A stretch of DNA of 64,000 bases from Symsagittifera roscoffensis (Eukaryota; Xenacoelomorpha; Acoela; Convolutidae). The notes under the pieces were generated by a model that saw only the letters and a program-made list of their open reading frames with translations, had not been told where the DNA came from and ran no database searches. Made by a program: the position numbers and the translations under genes. Positions 11,750-23,094 of the stretch are shown one piece after another. The number at the start of each line of letters is the position of its first letter. Positions within the stretch are counted from its first letter, which is position 1. Location: the NCBI RefSeq assembly GCF_963678635.1, contig NC_087067.1, forward strand, positions 18,917,639 through 18,981,638. The letters are read 5' to 3'.

Positions 11750-13420
11750 TCGTTCCATCTAGACCAGTAAGCTAGGGACTCGGGTCCGTACTGTATCGCC
11801 TGCTCTTTGGGAATGAGGTTTGTCCCCAGAGATGGCATATCGCCCGCGTCGCCTTCCAACTCCGCCCAATAGAACACCTGAGACATCGCGTCATCCTCTT
11901 TTTGCAGAGTCGATATTTCAGAGGGCGTCCGTTCCCAGGTAATAGTTTCTTCCTCGTCCTCTTCCTGGGTCTCGCTGATCATTGTGACAGTTTCGACTTG
12001 GTGCTGCTTTGCTTTCTGTAAGGCCAATTCGAGAGACATGGGCTCTGGGCAAGACCCGAATGCCTTCTCCTTCTCCCCTGGCATCCAGTTGGGTCCTTCT
12101 TCTAGCATCCTGGAAAGGCCATCCGCGTTTCCATGTTTAGCCCCAGCTCTGTGGACTACATTGAAGTCAAACTCTTGAATTTGCTGTTGCATTCGGAAGG
12201 TCATTCCATCGGGTTCCTTCTGCCTAAAGAGCCATTGAAGGCTGGAGTGGTCGGTGCGAAGGACAAATTTTACCCCCCAGATGTAGGGTTTGAACCATTT
12301 CACCGCTTGCACCACAACCAAGGCTTCTCGTTTTGTCGTTGAGTAATTCGTCTCTGTTTTTGATAGTACCCTGCTAGCGTACACAAGTGGTCTCTCCTCA
12401 TCGTTGATGACGTTCAAGAGTACAGCGCCCAAGCTGGTATTGCTCGCATCCGTGTCCAATATAAAGGTTTCCGTGTAGTCAGAAAATTCCAGAACTGGGG
12501 CCGTAATAAGCTCTTTCCGTAGTCTATCGAAGGCTGTCTGACATTCGTCGTTCCAGATAAAGGGCACCTTCTTTTTCGTCAAAGAGGACAGGGGACTCGC
12601 AATCCCGGCAAAGTCTTTCACAAATCGACGGTAGTAATTGCAGAATCCGAGGAAAGACCTCACCCATTTAACTGTTTTGGGCAATGGCCAGTTTTCAACC
12701 ACTTCAACTTTCTTGGGATCCACTTGGATACCTTCATTTCCAATTATGTGGCTCAAATAAGTCACTTCTGTCTATACCAATCTGCATTTTGTCGGCTTCA
12801 GTTTCAAATTTGCATCCCTTTGTAGCTGGAAGGTAGCCTTCAGGTGTGCAAAATGGTCGTCTTCGCACTTGCTATACACCAGCACATCATCGAGGAATAC
12901 TAGGGCCCACTTCCACAGGTTGTCCCGAAACAATTCATTCATGAGGCGCTGGAACGTTTCCGGAGCATTGGACAGCCCAAAGGGCATCATAACGTACTCA
13001 TAGAATCCTCCATCCGGTGTCACAAAGGCTGTATTGTGTCGGTCTTCCTCGGCTACAGGCACTTGCCAATACCCACTCGCCAGGTCGAGGGAAGAGAAGT
13101 ACTTCTGCCCGTTAAGAGCATCGAACGTTTGATGTATCTTTGGAATCGGAAATGCGTCCTTGGCCGTTACATCATTCAGCTTCCGATAATCCACACAGAA
13201 CCGCCAACTCCCGTCTTTCTTCGTTTGCAAGACAATTGGTTCACTATAAGGCCTTTTTGAAGGTTGGATCACCCCTTTCTCTAGCACGCTCTTAACTTGA
13301 TGATCGGCATCTTTGCGGGAGATGTTCGATGGGGAATCTTGATAGGGCCCGAGTCTCCAGTATCAATCCGATGTGTCACCAATTTAGTTTGGCCAAGTTC
13401 GGCATCTGTCAAAGCGGACA
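11750..13420 (-). pseudogene. Reverse transcriptase and RNase H of element A (fossil)
   Basis: RT motifs in order: SWRFCVDYRKLNDVTAKDAF, PIPKIHQTFDALNG, FSSLDLASGYWQVPV, MPFGLSNAPETFQRLMN and the catalytic box VFLDDVLVYS, then GFCNYYRRFVKDF in the connection region. RNase H follows with FILDTDASNTSLGAVL, TTKREALVVVQAVKWF, RTDHSSLQWL and a typical end HGNADGLSRM. All are classical Ty3/Gypsy signatures. This is the part that would copy element RNA into DNA and degrade the template. Confidence 0.95.
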
Positions 13421-13849
13421 CATCTCTATAAGTACTGATCAACCGTTTCAGCCGGTCCCTCTCCGTTCCTGTCAACTCGGGAGCTGCTAGTTCTAGAATA
13501 TTCTCTATATCTTCATCTAGATGTCGTTTAGCCTGTACTTGAAAGTCCATCGACCCTTCCTCTTGCATTCCCTGCACCTCGTGGTCCTGACTGACGGGGG
13601 GCCAACCTTCTACAACATCCCCCATTGCATATGATGACTCAACGTTTGACCCACCAAGAGGAGTGTGTGGTTCGGTTAAGGGGGTACTGTGCGACGAGTT
13701 TACGTCCCAGTAATTATCGTCCTCTGGCGGGTGTTTAGGGTATGAGGTCACCTTCAATATTTCATTTTGCAGGGGAACTATAGATCCCTCTTTCCGTCCC
13801 GTCCAGAGGTTGTCACACTGGAAATCTAACGAGCTTTCTTGCTCCTTTA

Positions 13850-14135
13850 AAGACCGAAGTCCTATGATCATCTCCGCTTTCAGCTCAGGCACCACCAGGG
13901 CTTCGACCTCATCGTCGATTGACCCTAGCTCCAAGTTAGCCGTCACCCATCCCTCGACTCCCACTTGCCTTCCATCCGCTGTTTCTAGTGTCCCTTTGTA
14001 GGGCCGTAACGGTGGGGCTGTAGTCAAATTATGGTACACCTCGCTTCGTATTAGGTTGATCGTAGCTCCGGTATCCACTAGTGCTTTTACCGGTAGCCCG
14101 CCCAAAATTGCTTCCGCTATTAGCCCGAATGGTGC
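13850..14135 (-). pseudogene. Aspartic protease of element A (fossil)
   Basis: The active-site motif VKALVDTGATINLIRSEVYH lies near 14,075, preceded by a hydrophobic strand and followed by GWVTANLELGSIDD and a MIIGLRSL stretch (about 13,860), the flap and ILG-like elements of retropepsins. It lies between gag and RT as in Gypsy-type polyproteins. Confidence 0.88.
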
Positions 14136-14439
14136 TTCAGGCACTCGGCAAACACTCACGAATTCCAAGGAACTCTCTGTCTGACACTGGATACTCGTGA
14201 GTTGTTTAAGTTCTTCCAGTCGACTGGGGGTCGTTTGGTAGAATAAAGTCTGAACCTGCTCTGTTCCTCGAAAGCCTTCGCCTCTCATTTGCACCTGAGG
14301 GCTCGTCGTGGGGTTCAAGCGGTACATAGAGGGGTTGGAAGTGGGGGATGGGTGATTTACTCGCTGTTGGTTCTCTATCTCGGCCGGGAAAAAACCTCCC
14401 TGATGCATATTCAATGCCCCGGCCCTTGGTAGTTTAAAT

Positions 14440-15472
14440 GATCCAAATTCTTCTGGGGGCACTCCTTCGCAAAATGACCCGGCTGGCCGCAGCCAAAACA
14501 GTTCCCCCGGGGTATCTGGTTTTTCATTCCGTAACGACCTCCAAGGCTAGGAGATAAGTTCGATCTATTCTAGCCGGGTTGGGGTTCGTATAGTTGTCGG
14601 GGTCGTTGGGAAGGTTCCGACCGCGGTAAGTTTTCCGGGTGGGGGACGGGGATGATAGAATTAACAAACCGACCCATCATGGCCGCCATATTCTGCATCT
14701 GAGCTAACAGGTCATTCTGGACACTCACCAATTGGTCGATGCGGGGGTCATTGCTCGCCTGCTGACGTCCCTGACTAGCTCCCACGGGTTGGTTTCGAGG
14801 GATCTGTCCGCCTACACTTCGACCAGCCTCAGCACCCGGCTCTGGGACATTTTCGGCAACCCTCGCAAGGTGCATCTTTCTCCGGTTCCGGGCCCTGGAC
14901 GTTTTATTCACAAGATCCAAGGCTTGGGCGCGGGCAACTGCTTGCGCTAGGCTTCCTAGATCTTCTCGCAGAAGTAGGTCTTGAACGTCCACGTCAAATA
15001 GCCCGTCTATGAACTGTTCTCGGTTCATATCGTCTCGAGCTTGAGCTCCCACATTTCCATTAGCAACATCTCCAAGTGATCGAATTCGCCGAGAGAATTC
15101 CCGCAAGCCCTCCTTGTCTCCTTGCATCAGACTTTTGAACTCCGCCCTAGCCGCTGCTTGATTCTGGAAGGGCATCATACGCTGGTCTAGTTCGGCCAGC
15201 ATCCGTTCAAGTGTTGGCGCTGGGAAACCATCTTCCTCCTCTCTGAAGTGGGCTGGCATGCTGGTAAATTCATCCAGAGCCGATCCTGTCAGACACGTAG
15301 GCAACACCATCCGAGCCTGTTCATCTTCCCATCTGTTAGCATCCGCAACCCAGGCGAAATGCTTCCTCCTGTCGGCCCAGTTCTGATAGCTACTGGAGGG
15401 AAACCGATCAGGGAGAATGGTGCCAAAGCCAAAGACTCCTTGCTGCCTGTCCAAAGCATTCGATGCCGCCAC
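14440..15472 (-). pseudogene. Gag of element A with CCHC zinc knuckle (fossil)
   Basis: The first Met is near 15472. About 300 residues include a helical capsid-like region of the retrotrans_gag type (WVADANRWEDEQARMVLPTC, then AELDQRMMPFQNQAAARAEF and LREFSRRIRSLGD), a Gln/Met-rich segment, and beyond it a zinc knuckle CFGCGQPGHFAKEC (C-x2-C-x4-H-x4-C) near 14,460-14,510. It would form the particle shell and bind RNA. Confidence 0.88.
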
Positions 15473-15572
15473 AGCAGCCTATGTTAATGCAGCCCTATCG
15501 TCGTCGTTCATCATCGTGTTTGCTCACGGGATGGTTGTTCGTTCGTTTGCAACTTCAGTCTAGGACAAAGCC

Positions 15573-15587
15573 CACCCAGGAGCGCCA
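15573..15587 (-). promoter_or_regulatory. Primer-binding site of element A
   Basis: On the minus strand this reads TGGCGCTCCTGGGTG, one base inside the 5' LTR. A TGG start complements the CCA end of a tRNA. The same 15 bases occur beside the LTR of element C and, with one change, in element B. Confidence 0.85.
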
Positions 15588-15588
15588 A

Positions 15589-17953
15589 TGTCGTCTTTAG
15601 GATTTCCACACATGGTCTTGCGAAGCTATCCCTTTTACCGTGCTAAAGCAGGGGGCACTACGGCTCGGTATTAACGACAATCCCGAAAGGGTTATGTTAG
15701 TGGTGAGTTGTCCTCTACTGTATTCTATTGCTCCCCCTTGGTCAGTGATGCTCTTGCTCGCTATATCTCGCTTGAAGTCGCGTACAACGAACTCTTTTTT
15801 TGCAAATGAATTCAATATATATATAAGTCCGAATACAAAGGGGCTACTAGTTCGGCCAGAGTATAATTTATTAATATACAACAGAATGGTTTGCGATCTA
15901 TACACGCTGAACAATTTCTTCTGCGTACTCGGTCAGTACACGCGTCGACTAAGCTCTCTGACTTTTGCTAGCTTCTACTCTAACTAATATTCCACAAGGC
16001 ACTTCGACTTGCGTTCTTACTTCACTCGCTGTGAAACAATTAACCGATGAGTTCAGATGGCGACCACAACTGGGACTTACTGAATCTTACGTTCGTTATC
16101 TCGTTCTCCCTTCAAAGTCCGCTCTCGAACCTCCACTTCTTATCTCTACTTGCGCTCCGTTTTTGTTAAAGTCACGCCATTCCCTATCAGTCCTAACATC
16201 CGCCTAAATCACCCGTACGCACATGTTTTAAGACTATATCCCTCCTCCTGTCAACTCTGCCACGTGCCAACTTCGGTTTCTTTTATCAATCTTTTCACAC
16301 TTATTAGATACCCTGTATGCGTTAGCTGTCACAATTTGACCAAACAAACAAATTTCATACGATTCTAATCAACCAATTCCTGAACTCTGTGAACTTCAGC
16401 TCTCGAGTTCAACTAACCTCTAAACCATGCTATGTTTACCCAGTGATCTTCCCAAGGTCTTTATTTTAATTATCACGTTAACGTTTCCACCTCTCAAGGG
16501 TAGAGGTAGACCCTTTTTATGGGTAGCTAATTCATTTCAGGCATCTAAATTTTCTATCTGTACTCTATTCCATATTCCAATCCCCGACTTCTAACTATCA
16601 GGGTCAGGGGAAGGTATTTCGTCTATTAGGTGTCAAATCGATCCAGAAAGTCACCTCCGGGAAGCCAAGTAAAATCCCCGTCCATTCATACTTTTTAGGA
16701 AAGATAACTCTCATGCCGCTGTCTCATTACTACCAATTTCCTTTGGGACTACTTTTCTTTTACACTGATTGATATTCTATTAAAAGCGCATTCGCCAAGT
16801 TAAGTTGAACCCAATGCTTGCCAAGTTCACTTTAAATTAAATCCTCTACTCCGAGGTTGCCTTGTAAAAAAAGCTATATCTCTATCAGCTTCTGCTCTAG
16901 TTCCACATAAATAAGTTTTCCTCCCATTTTTTAGCAAGGTGACCCATCCTCGTTTCCAGGAGTTGGGCTGGGAAATGCGCCGCTTTCCGGTGTTAATATT
17001 GGGGCTTTCCATGCAAGTTTGGGGTCAAAACGTCCACAGGTCAACTTAAGGTCACTCAGAGGTCAACCGGTGTCAAACTTCTATATTCAGGTTGAGAATC
17101 CCATAGGGGTCCTACCTACCAAGTTTCATCCATATCCCGTTAATACTTCCAAAGTTATCCCATTTCTAGGGTCCATTATCACTTTTCCCGGGGAAAAGCT
17201 ATTAACACCGGAAGGAGTCACCGGAGGGGTTTCAATCACAAGGGGTCTTTTTCCGGGGGTGAGTTGTAGTATCTGATGCCACCATAAATTCGATATGCCC
17301 TCGCTCATTATTTTGCGTAAATTGCCTACTTCCGGTCTAAGGGAGTGTTTTTCCAAGTGCTAATAACTTCCGGACCAACAGCCGGAATTGGTTCAAATTA
17401 TAATACAAGATGTATCTTGCCACTACTTATCATCCCTCCAAGATTCAGCTCCCTGCCATCATTGGAGGCCGAGAAACGACTTCCGGAAGTTAGGGGTGGG
17501 TTTGTTTACTTTGGGCATAAAATCGGAAGTGGGGGTCTGGGGGGTCTGAATTTCCAAACTTAAGCTCCCCTTAACTAGGCCTACAACATACTAAAATTTG
17601 AGCCCACTACCGCCGCTAGTTTCCGAGTTCTGATAGAGCCATTTACACTTCCGGGAACCGTTATCACTTGGGGCCGGGGGATCCGAGGGTTATGGATTTT
17701 TGCATGTCCGGTTCAAATCATCTCTAGTATCCGTCCTATGAGTTTCATAAATTTAGCCACTGTAGTTCCCATTTGGGGGGGGGTTGCAGTTTTCACTCCC
17801 TCCACATCTTCTGCCATAGGAGGGACTATATCTTCGAAGATTGAACTATTTTGAACTTTACCCTTTGTTTGCTGTACTACTTAACTTGATGACGAACCAA
17901 CCTTACGCTCAGGTTACTATAGCATGTAATACAGTAGAATCACCAATTCTACA
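15589..17953 (-). repeat. 5' LTR of element A
   Basis: About 2,365 bp; starts TGTCG and ends CTACA on the plus strand, and pairs with 3725-6073 with about 2% divergence counted by eye. It would hold promoter and polyadenylation signals. I see no certain TATA box, but the CGGAAGT cluster is conserved with the other copy. Confidence 0.93.
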
Positions 17954-17958
17954 GCAAG
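17954..17958. repeat. Target-site duplication of element A, right copy (GCAAG)
   Basis: Matches the five bases before the left LTR, and marks where element C's leader resumes. Confidence 0.9.
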
Positions 17959-19730
17959 TTACCAGTGCAGTCACCTCTCACTATTATCTTTTCTTCTGTT
18001 TACCTAAGTCCTTAAACAAAAATAATACCCCTCCGGGTTGACAAAAATAGGACCCTTCGGATTGGCAAAATTGAGACCCCTCCGGTTTGGGACCCCTCCG
18101 GTTTTGTGAAAACAAGACCCCTCCCGATTGGGACCCCTTCGGTTTTGTAAAAATAGCTTTTCGGAGACTTCCTTATTTTTCAACCTATACCCCTCCGGAT
18201 ACGTTCTCCGATGCTATTATGCTGTTTGTATCAACTAGGAAGGGTATGTCGTCCTTCCCTAGACCCTTCCGGATTGAAGTTAAGCCTCTTATTTGACAAT
18301 TCACACTAACGGTGAATTGTCTTATCGCTAGCCTAATTTCGGCTCGATCAAGGTTTTCTGGTGCCTTTAGCCTTCCCTATTTTTCTTATAACAGCTTAAA
18401 ATTGCTTTATTCAACCGTTATCCTTTTCGTAGGGGTGTAAGGGTTTTCCAAATTTTTTTTTATAAAACGTGAGTGGTCTACCCTCCCGAATTGGTGAATT
18501 TGCTAAAAACAATCTCAAAAAAATTTCACGCTTATTTTTTTTGAATATTTGATGTTTTTATTAGAAAGCTCAGCTAATTTCTAATGTAATGGAACCAAGA
18601 TCAACTGGATCTGTCCAGTTGTTCCAAAGTTATTAACCAAAACGTCTTTTATCTAAATTCAAAAATTTTCTCACTTTTAGGTTCCGCCTTACTTTTTCCG
18701 CAATTCTGTTCTTTTCGACCTAAAAATTATTGATAAGAGCTCAGAAGGCCTATACTCTTCTAGTTCAATGCAAAAAACCCGATCTAAAACGCTTTAGTTG
18801 AAAAAATTTGCAAAAAACTATGCTATTTGGACCCCCCCGGATTAATGAATCCACTGAATCAAACACATTAAGTTCGATTTCTCTGTGGACGTTGTCCAAA
18901 CAACTTTTTTTACTGTCCTAACTCAAAAATTTCAAAAAAATTTCTGATTTTATGGTGTTCCGTTTTCTCAAAAATCGCGAAAATTCGGTTTTTGGTACCA
19001 TAATAGTTCAAACCACTTCTGAACTTAACTCAACCGGTTCTACCAATTATACTAGCACAGTTACGATGTAACTCACTAATTTAGCGCTTTTTTCCGTTTC
19101 AAAAAAATCGATATTTCAAAAATCGCGATTTGTGGGGGGATCAAAATATCGCTATTTTGACCCTAAAAACCGGACCGCTTACTAGAACCAGACCGCTTAC
19201 GGCTTTTTTGAAAAAAACGATATAGGAGTATTAAAATAGGCTATATAAGTAATAATATTAGTAATACTATACCCCTCCGGGTTTGTTCAATATCCGAATT
19301 AAGGTGCTTAAGTCGGATTTTCGCAGTTCGGTGAAGGGTCACTACAGTGCAGCACTGTCGAGCCACCCCGCAGATTACTATCTTATTTTTTGTACCAAAA
19401 GGGATACAAAAGTTGTTAACGATACCCAACAGCCGACTGTCGTTGTCGTTGAGCCCCTTCATGTTGCTCCTTGTACTGCTTGCCGGATCAGTCGTCTCCC
19501 AAGACCCCTCCGGATTGAACGCAAATTAGCAGACCTTTCGGGATTGAGCGCAAATTAGCATTAACGTGCTTGAATACTCAGACAACCCTACAGTACAAGC
19601 CTCACAAAGGGGCTCCAAACTACCCTTCCGACCCGGCGTTTAGGGCCTATTAAAGGCGTTATTATGAGCATCCGCTCGGCGCGGAGTGCTCGTTAACGAT
19701 TCTGTCGGTCATGATGTTAAAAAAGAATAA
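17959..19730 (-). mobile_element. Element C, right part: leader with repeated ACCCCTCCGG words
   Basis: Sequence between the right target duplication of A and C's primer-binding site. With 3202-3719 it gives a gag-to-primer-site leader of about 2.3 kb, comparable to element B's 2.7 kb. It has no open frame of note. A short word ACCCCTCCGG, often followed by a T-rich -TTG, recurs at about 18,030, 18,076, 18,090, 18,188, 19,270 and 19,503, with variants near 18,052, 18,116, 18,132, 18,265 and 18,834. AT-rich stretches separate the words. Confidence 0.6.
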
Positions 19731-19745
19731 CACCCAGGAGCGCCA
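19731..19745 (-). promoter_or_regulatory. Primer-binding site of element C
   Basis: On the minus strand TGGCGCTCCTGGGTG, identical to that of element A. It lies 12 bases inside the LTR end, as in element B (11 bases), and the spacer (tagttgttttta) resembles B's (tagtgttttta). This supports C and B as one lineage. Confidence 0.8.
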
Positions 19746-19757
19746 TAAAAACAACTA

Positions 19758-20400
19758 TGTAACATTCATATTCGCCCGGAAGTAAATATCGACGGAAAAC
19801 AAAGCTAGATTCTAAGACGATTGGCCAACGTCTAAACAGAGCTCTACATGCTTTTCACCGTCTCTATCAAAGCCAGTTCTTTTGGTGGTCTTTCTAACAT
19901 CGCGTCGACAAAAACGTTACTGTTCTCCGGCTTCGACCAGAATGCTCAAAGTAACTTGTTTACATGCAAAATTAGTGAGCTCATGGCTGGGTCTCAGTAT
20001 CCCCAGACCACGAGGTCACTCCTAAAAACAGGGCTACTACTACTTTTTATATTACTAATGTTTTTGTTCAGTAGATAAAAAATCATCATCTCCATTGAAG
20101 ATGGATCAACCCTTTCCCGCAACTCCTAGCTTCTCATCGTTTTAAAATGAATTCAGATGTTAAATAAATTCTATTCAAGACATAACCGGGAAGCTAAAAG
20201 TTTATATAAAACAGTTTCAGTTCAAATTCCGAGACCCCTCCGGATTTCTGAATCCGGGGAAATAACGACCTTTTCTTCTTTCCGGAAGGCTGTTTTTCTA
20301 CCCTTCACCGTTGTTGTGAACGGCCTTGCAACGATTGTAGCGACACAATCGTTGCAACTCGGAACGGTCTCTGCTAACTCGGCTGTTTTCTTCGATTCCG
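19758..20400 (-). repeat. 5' LTR of element C (far end uncertain)
   Basis: Begins TGTAACATTC on the plus strand, that is, ends GTTACA in element orientation, the same terminal hexamer as element B's LTR. The far end is not defined because no second LTR of C is in the window and the 3' end of the LINE abuts or interrupts it near 20.4 kb. A further ACCCCTCCGG word occurs near 20,235. Confidence 0.5.
20326..20357. repeat. Perfect 13-bp inverted repeat (hairpin)
   Basis: TTGCAACGATTGT, a 6-base loop AGCGAC, then ACAATCGTTGCAA. It lies about 80 bases beyond the end of the LINE ORF2, on the LTR/LINE boundary, so it could belong to the LINE 3' UTR or to the LTR of element C. Confidence 0.8.
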
Positions 20401-23094
20401 ATATTCTTTTTTCTCGTAGTTATCTTCGTCGCAATCATTGTTGTTCTGATTTATTTCTGCTTTTCTTCCAAAATGGCGGTTTTCGAGCAATAGGTGGATC
20501 ACGACAGTGCAGGTTGTTTGCTGAGTAGGTAGAACGTGTCGGAACTAAATCAAACAACAGATGATCAGAACCTGTTTGGAGGATTTAATCGTAGAGTTTT
20601 TGGTCAGCTCTTCTAATAGTTGCAGATATTGGTTCATATGTATCAGTAACGCCGAGCCTTATTGCACGTCTTTGAAACAAACTTATCTTCTCTACATCCT
20701 TAATATATGAACCACCCCAAACATTAATGCCATAGTAAAGCTTTGGGAGAACAAAAGCACGATACAAAATAGCAAGTTCGTCCTTCGAATAACCGATTTT
20801 ACCAAGGCGCCAGGTTGAAAAAAGTATAGAATTCGATTGCTTAACAGCTTTGTCAATATGCTTAGAAAAACCAAATTTGGAGTCAATTGTAAACCCCAGC
20901 ACTTTGAGGTCATCAACAACCTCAATGCCCTCAACCATATGTATGGCATTACTGCCACTATGGTTGAAAATGATACGCATTTCCATGGAAGATTTTTGAA
21001 CATTGAGAAACAATTTTCTTGCGTCAAATTGGTGACAGAGCGAACTAATAACTTCCCGAGCATTGTCAGCGCGATTGCAGCCAGCTACAAGAGGATTGTT
21101 GTCGTCAGCATAAGTTGATAACGTGGTGGAAATATCTGAAACATCATAATCATGGGTAGAGCCATTGTAAAGAGGCGGACCAAGGACAGTGCACTGAGGG
21201 ACACCCTGATTAGTATACAAAACAGTTGAATCCAAGCCATTAAGAGAAGTATAATGGGCTCTATTTCGCAAGAAGTTAATGATTACGTTGACAACGGCAG
21301 GGTCGACTACTGGGACAATATTCATTACTCCTTCTATAACACTCTTGTGGGAAATAGTATCAAAAGCTTTTGACATATCTAGAGAAAAGAAGCGAGCATA
21401 ATCATAGTTTTCACGGAAATTCCAGAGATGATGTTGCATTCTAATGAGCATACAGGAAGTAGAAGTGTAAGCCATCTGTTATAAGGGCCTTGCAGATAGT
21501 TCTGGTAAATTAACCTTTCAAACACTCTAGACATATCAGAAGTAACAGAGACAGGCCTCAAATCCTTTGGCTGCTTTGGAGACGAAACTTTTGACAAGGG
21601 AGATACTTTTGCAAGTTTCCAAAACTCCCGGAAAATACCTTGTTCCAAGCACAAGTTGAACATATGACAATAGATTTCGGCCAAATTGTGAGCATTGTTC
21701 TTAAAGATCCAAAACGACAGAGCGTCCGGGCCAGTAGCGGTGCGCCTAATGCGTTTCATGGCATTAAATATTTGCAAAAGCGAAAACTGCGGACCGTCAT
21801 TTGTAGTCTCCAAATAAGTAGGCTTGAATGGGCATCCAGAAGCAGTGGAGATACTATTATAGTACTGGTTAAGCTGCTCAGCCGAAAAAGCACAGGTGTG
21901 ATCTGGGGCTATTGTATTCTTATTCAATAAAGTATTCACACGCTGCCACCAGTTTCGACCACTGGAATCAGAAAAGGCACGTTTAGTAATTAACATACGA
22001 ACTTGAAGGCCGACAGCATTCGCCTCCGCAAGTTTACCTCGACGTGTATGTCAATGCTTTTTCCTTAAAAGATATTTGATAACCGGAGTCATGAAAGGTG
22101 GATCCTTTGAGCTAAGAACAACACGTTTCAATGGACAGGCGACCTTATACAGATTCAGAAGCTTGTTAGAAAGTTCCCCTAACATCACATTTGGATCGTT
22201 GTAGTTAAGAAAATAATTTAAATCATGGGTATCCAGCAAATAGTTCAAATGATTTTTGTTGGCAAATCTATGGTCACGAAAGTACACAACCTTCTTTTCA
22301 GATTGTTCAACACCATGATAAGCAACCAGACCCATATGGTCGGTTCTCAGAGTAGACGTAACTCGTTCAATACCATTGAAATAACTTTCATCCGAACACA
22401 ATATTTTGTCAAGTCTATTTTTCCCGCGTGTGGGTTCCGTAAAAACAACGTAAAGACCGCAATCTAATACGAGATCATCAGTATCTAAGTTATTGAAATC
22501 CCCACAGAGTACAATAATTGACGAGGAGTTCTGGTCGCTGAAGACACTGATGGAATGTGAGATATGCATTTCTAGCTGACGGCCATACGTAGCATCAGGT
22601 GGGAAATAAACCAAACAGACCAACAAATATTTATTTCCTACGCTAACTGACAGCCACAGAATTTCATACTGATCAGAATGATGACAAGTCCACCGATCAC
22701 TGACAATACCTTCACGAACAAAAATACAAACACCGCCGCCTGTGGTTTTGTTAGAGTTCAACGAACTGCGGTCTTTCCTACCCAGGAATAGCAAAAAACG
22801 AATCATCAATGTCCGTGGTTAACCAAGACTCAGTTATGCAGATAATATCAAATCCGTGATTACTGGCATCACACTGTAGTTCATTCAATTATGTTTTTTC
22901 AATGAACGGGCATTCAGCAAACAGAGAGTAATTTTGGGTTTGGCTAGTCAAAACACATGTTCTTTGCCATCCAGATACAATTTTAAATCTCTAACTCTCA
23001 GTCTATCCTTTGAGATACCGGTTTCGGCAAGTTTATAACGTTCAGAAAGAATACGCGACTTCACTTTCTTTTCGTCAATAGTAAGCTCTCTGGA
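20400..23094 (-). mobile_element. CR1/L2-like LINE, 3' part
   Basis: Minus-strand non-LTR element: the end of ORF1, all of ORF2 and a 3' UTR. It is separated from its 5' part (43822 to about 44.6 kb) by element B. ORF1 reading is continuous in sense across the insertion: ...SDRIYLS on the far side and SRELTIDEKKVKSRILSERY on this side share the duplicated triplet. ORF1 ends at 22949 with LYLDGKEHVF. No poly-A or microsatellite end is clearly visible, so the 3' boundary is approximate. Confidence 0.85.
20435..22945 (-). pseudogene. LINE ORF2: endonuclease and reverse transcriptase
   Basis: The start has LLNARSLKKH and DIICITESWL, then GGGVCIFVREGIVSDRW, VLCGDFNNLDTDDLV and TLRTDHMGL: an apurinic/apyrimidinic-type endonuclease (about 22,900-22,250). 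RT motifs follow: KVSPLSKVSSPKQPKDLRPVSV (about 21,600), FFSLDMSKAFDTISHKSV, NQGVPQCTVLGP (SQGSVLGP in kin), and the catalytic STYADDNNPLVAG (about 21,110). The C-terminus YGINVWGGSYIKDVEKISLF and RAIRLGVTD is typical of CR1/L2 elements. The C-terminal block continues past an internal stop at 20585-20587 (ILQTGSDHLLFDLVPTRSTY) to a stop at 20435. There are also frame changes near 22,820-22,900 and around 21,400-21,480, so the copy is dead. Confidence 0.88.

Larger units (their letters stand above)
3725..17953 (-). mobile_element. Element A: env-bearing Ty3/Gypsy-type LTR element with both LTRs
   Basis: Structurally complete fossil on the minus strand. Direct LTRs at 3725-6073 and 15589-17953 both read TG...CA and are flanked by a 5-bp target duplication GCAAG (3720-3724 and 17954-17958). 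In element orientation the order is 5' LTR, primer-binding site, gag with CCHC knuckle, protease, reverse transcriptase, RNase H, integrase, env-like glycoprotein, non-coding 3' region, purine-rich tract, 3' LTR. RT before integrase marks the Ty3/Gypsy order. An env with signal peptide, dibasic cleavage site, fusion-peptide-like segment and C-terminal anchor recalls errantivirus-like elements. I count about 50 substitutions plus a few small indels between the LTRs (about 2%), so the insertion is fairly recent. The reading frames carry several breaks. It is inserted in the leader of element C. Confidence 0.93.
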
